A stretch of 64,000 nucleotides of DNA, taken from positions 37,125,067 to 37,189,066 of the forward strand of contig OX359245.1 in NCBI GenBank assembly GCA_947179485.1, read 5' to 3'. The translations under genes and the position numbers were made by a program. A model generated the notes under the pieces. The model was given only the letters and a program-made list of their open reading frames with translations. It had not been told where the DNA came from and made no database searches. Numbering within the stretch: the first letter of the stretch is position 1; every line of letters begins with the position of its first letter. The DNA is from Allacma fusca. Lineage: Eukaryota; Arthropoda; Collembola; Symphypleona; Sminthuridae. Of the stretch, positions 63,101 to 64,000 are shown piece after piece.

Positions 63101-63825
63101 GTACAGGAATTTATACCTCTTGAAATTTCCTTTCCTGGCATGGTTAGAATTTCATATGTGAAGCTTTGGAGTGATCATTAGTAATTTAATTGTTAATAAT
63201 TATAACTTCATTTCTCCCGTTAAGATCCCTCTCATCGCACTACTACTATAATTATTAATCGCAAGAGAGATTTGAGTTATTCAATTAACTTTAATGCCAC
63301 TTACCTTTATTTTTGCAGGAGGAACCGTAATAATTCCAAGGAGTAATACGGGTAAGTGATAGAATAACGCTAATTAGAATAACGTTATTAGTCTGACTTG
63401 GAGGGAGTCTTAAGAAACTGTAATATTAGAGAAATTTTAATTAATTATATTAAGGGATGACTTTAAATTAGCCTCATGCTATGATCACAATCATTGGAAA
63501 AACTTGTTGTAAAATTATATTGAGACAGTCAATTATTTGATTTATTTGTTTTGCAGCGGATTGCATTCCAATGGAAGATGGAAGCGGTAAAATCTTTCAT
63601 GATTTATTGATTTTTTAACAGTTACTTAATTACATATATCGCTCATAATCTCACTCGGGAATAAGACGCCCACGATTGTACCACTTCAGTTATATTCATT
63701 TACTACGGTCCTAATTATTAACTCAATTCGGATTTTTTTAACGTAAATAATTATTTATAACTATGACATTTTATTTCCATGTTGATCTGATACGTTGGCC
63801 GACGCAGACCAATGCAGAACCATAA
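55709..63825 (+). CDS. Gene C: secreted, phase-1 microexon protein, 3' end outside the window
   Basis: Exons in view: 55709-55889, 56622-56657, 57634-57660, 58267-58293, 58516-58542, 59056-59079, 60464-60499, 60736-60765, 61024-61056, 61293-61319, 62745-62771, 62982-62999, 63319-63351, 63557-63586, 63808-63825. The joined frame is open for 191 codons, phase 1 throughout. Signal peptide MKLTWLVLTF..., RVKR at 31-34, a Cys in exon 5, one four-exon cassette (exons 6-9: RDLTDEQK, SAVVTYIALFKN, EQYSKAQDFE, TLKAAFIPQTT), then cysteine cassettes with TC, VC, DC and QC. The third cassette exon is 30 rather than 27 nt, still a multiple of three. Donors vary (GTACGC, GTAATT). Introns are longer than in A where mobile elements inserted. 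The Arg-rich terminal exon should lie downstream of 64000. Confidence 0.82.
59148..59560. mobile_element. hAT-like element in a gene C intron, made of AAATCCCTG repeats
   Basis: Perfect 8-bp target duplication CACGAATA (59140-59147 and 59561-59568), ends CAGGGGTCGGATTT and AAATCCGACCCCTG. The interior consists of irregular repeats of AAAATCCCTGCTGAAAAA. The empty site is preserved at 18613-18620 in gene A and the same words occur in gene B cassette 3. Open frames inside are repeat artefacts. Confidence 0.9.
60057..60294. repeat. (AT)n microsatellite split by an element
   Basis: AT dinucleotides run to 60103 and again from 60280 to about 60294, on both sides of the 176-bp element at 60104-60279. 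The homologous intron of gene A has only a short ATTTATTTATTTATA here. Confidence 0.85.
60104..60279. mobile_element. Short inverted-repeat element with CCCTGGCC core, hAT-like
   Basis: Ends CAGGGGTGGATTAA and TAAATCCACCCCTG with an interior of TTTTTACCCTGGCCC repeats. Its target duplication cannot be told from the AT repeat around it. The CAGGGGT start is similar to the 59148 element, suggesting related transposases. Confidence 0.75.
61790..62055. mobile_element. Possible nested palindromic element inside the Zaphod-like hAT
   Basis: ACTCTAGAATCACCCATGC near 61786-61804 faces GGGTGATTCTAGAGT near 62039-62054, and inner parts also pair (TTGACCCATCCATACGCGCG against CGCGAGTATGGATGGGTCAA). The whole is a large hairpin of about 270 bp without coding capacity. 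Flanking TA at each side would fit a piggyBac- or mariner-type MITE but this is not clear. Confidence 0.55.
62301..62372 (+). pseudogene. Transposase N-terminal remnant
   Basis: ATG opens a 23-residue peptide beginning MKRSSTPDIRSFFSKQ before TAG. A start of this kind (Lys/Arg, then a hydrophobic SFF or SFF-like motif) is typical of ZMYM1-like/Zaphod hAT transposases. Nothing further of the transposase remains, so the element is non-autonomous. Confidence 0.5.
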
Positions 63826-64000
63826 GTAAGGTTTCTAATTCATTATTTAGTTAGTTACTTGTATTTAAATTGGATTTTGAAAACAAATAATTACATATAA
63901 TTATAAGATCGGTGACAAAAATCTCCATAACAAAACTATTCGTATGGTTTTCTTCCTGGGAATCTGAAATATTGTATGATGTCACGTACTTGGAAGATCA
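63826..64000 (+). other. Gene C intron 15, cut by the window end
   Basis: It resembles the intron after gene B exon 19 and gene A exon 15 (GATGTCACGTACTTGGAAG...). The next exon, corresponding to gene B exon 20 and gene A exon 16, should lie a few hundred bases beyond. Confidence 0.6.

Noticed and set aside
1-64000. tRNA, rRNA, CRISPR, operons or bacterial signals
   Set aside because: Nothing of this kind was seen; the window is eukaryotic with spliced genes.

Overview
This is a AT-rich eukaryotic window with long introns, GT-AG microexon splicing, hAT-like and pogo-like DNA elements and one non-LTR retrotransposon. That combination suggests an arthropod genome. The main content is a tandem array of one secreted-protein gene family on the + strand. 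The gene architecture (a signal-peptide first exon, then many 15-54 nt exons that all begin and end in phase 1, in fast-evolving tandem copies) resembles the bicycle effector genes described in gall-forming aphids and relatives. I therefore lean towards a sap-feeding hemipteran, but this is inference from architecture. I see paired cysteines but no convincing C-Y-C motif, so it may be a related or a separate microexon effector family.

Layout. 1-6.1 kb is mostly diverged duplicated flank, with one possible orphan signal-peptide exon (1238-1298) behind a TATA box. 6.1-7.4 kb holds the last two exons of a broken family member (Z); a hAT-like element of about 1.1 kb sits in its terminal exon. 7.4-12.4 kb is flank with another hAT-like element. 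Gene A (12504-26274) has 17 coding exons and encodes 249 aa. 27.56-30.02 kb is a ghost unit: the 5' flank, part of the last intron and the 3' flank of a family member whose coding body is gone. A dead LINE (about 30031-33560, minus strand) lies in its 3' flank. Gene B (36767-52596) has 25 recognisable exons and encodes about 316 aa if a 26-nt frame-breaking exon is skipped. Gene C (55709 to beyond the window end) has 15 exons in view; its introns carry three more DNA transposon relics.

The proteins share a nearly fixed signal peptide and pro-region (MKLTWLVL..., then a dibasic RVKR). The middle is hypervariable and modular, built from a four-exon helix-like cassette (24/36/27/33-36 nt) and a duplicated three-exon cassette with one cysteine in each of its first two exons. 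A and B share a conserved Arg-rich C-terminal exon. Gene A has one four-exon cassette, B has three and C has at least one. Introns of paralogous cassettes are about 90% alike by eye, while the exons between them can be near-random. That pattern points to strong diversification of exons plus exchange between paralogues. The best candidate for an undescribed system here is this modular, phase-locked microexon secretome locus.
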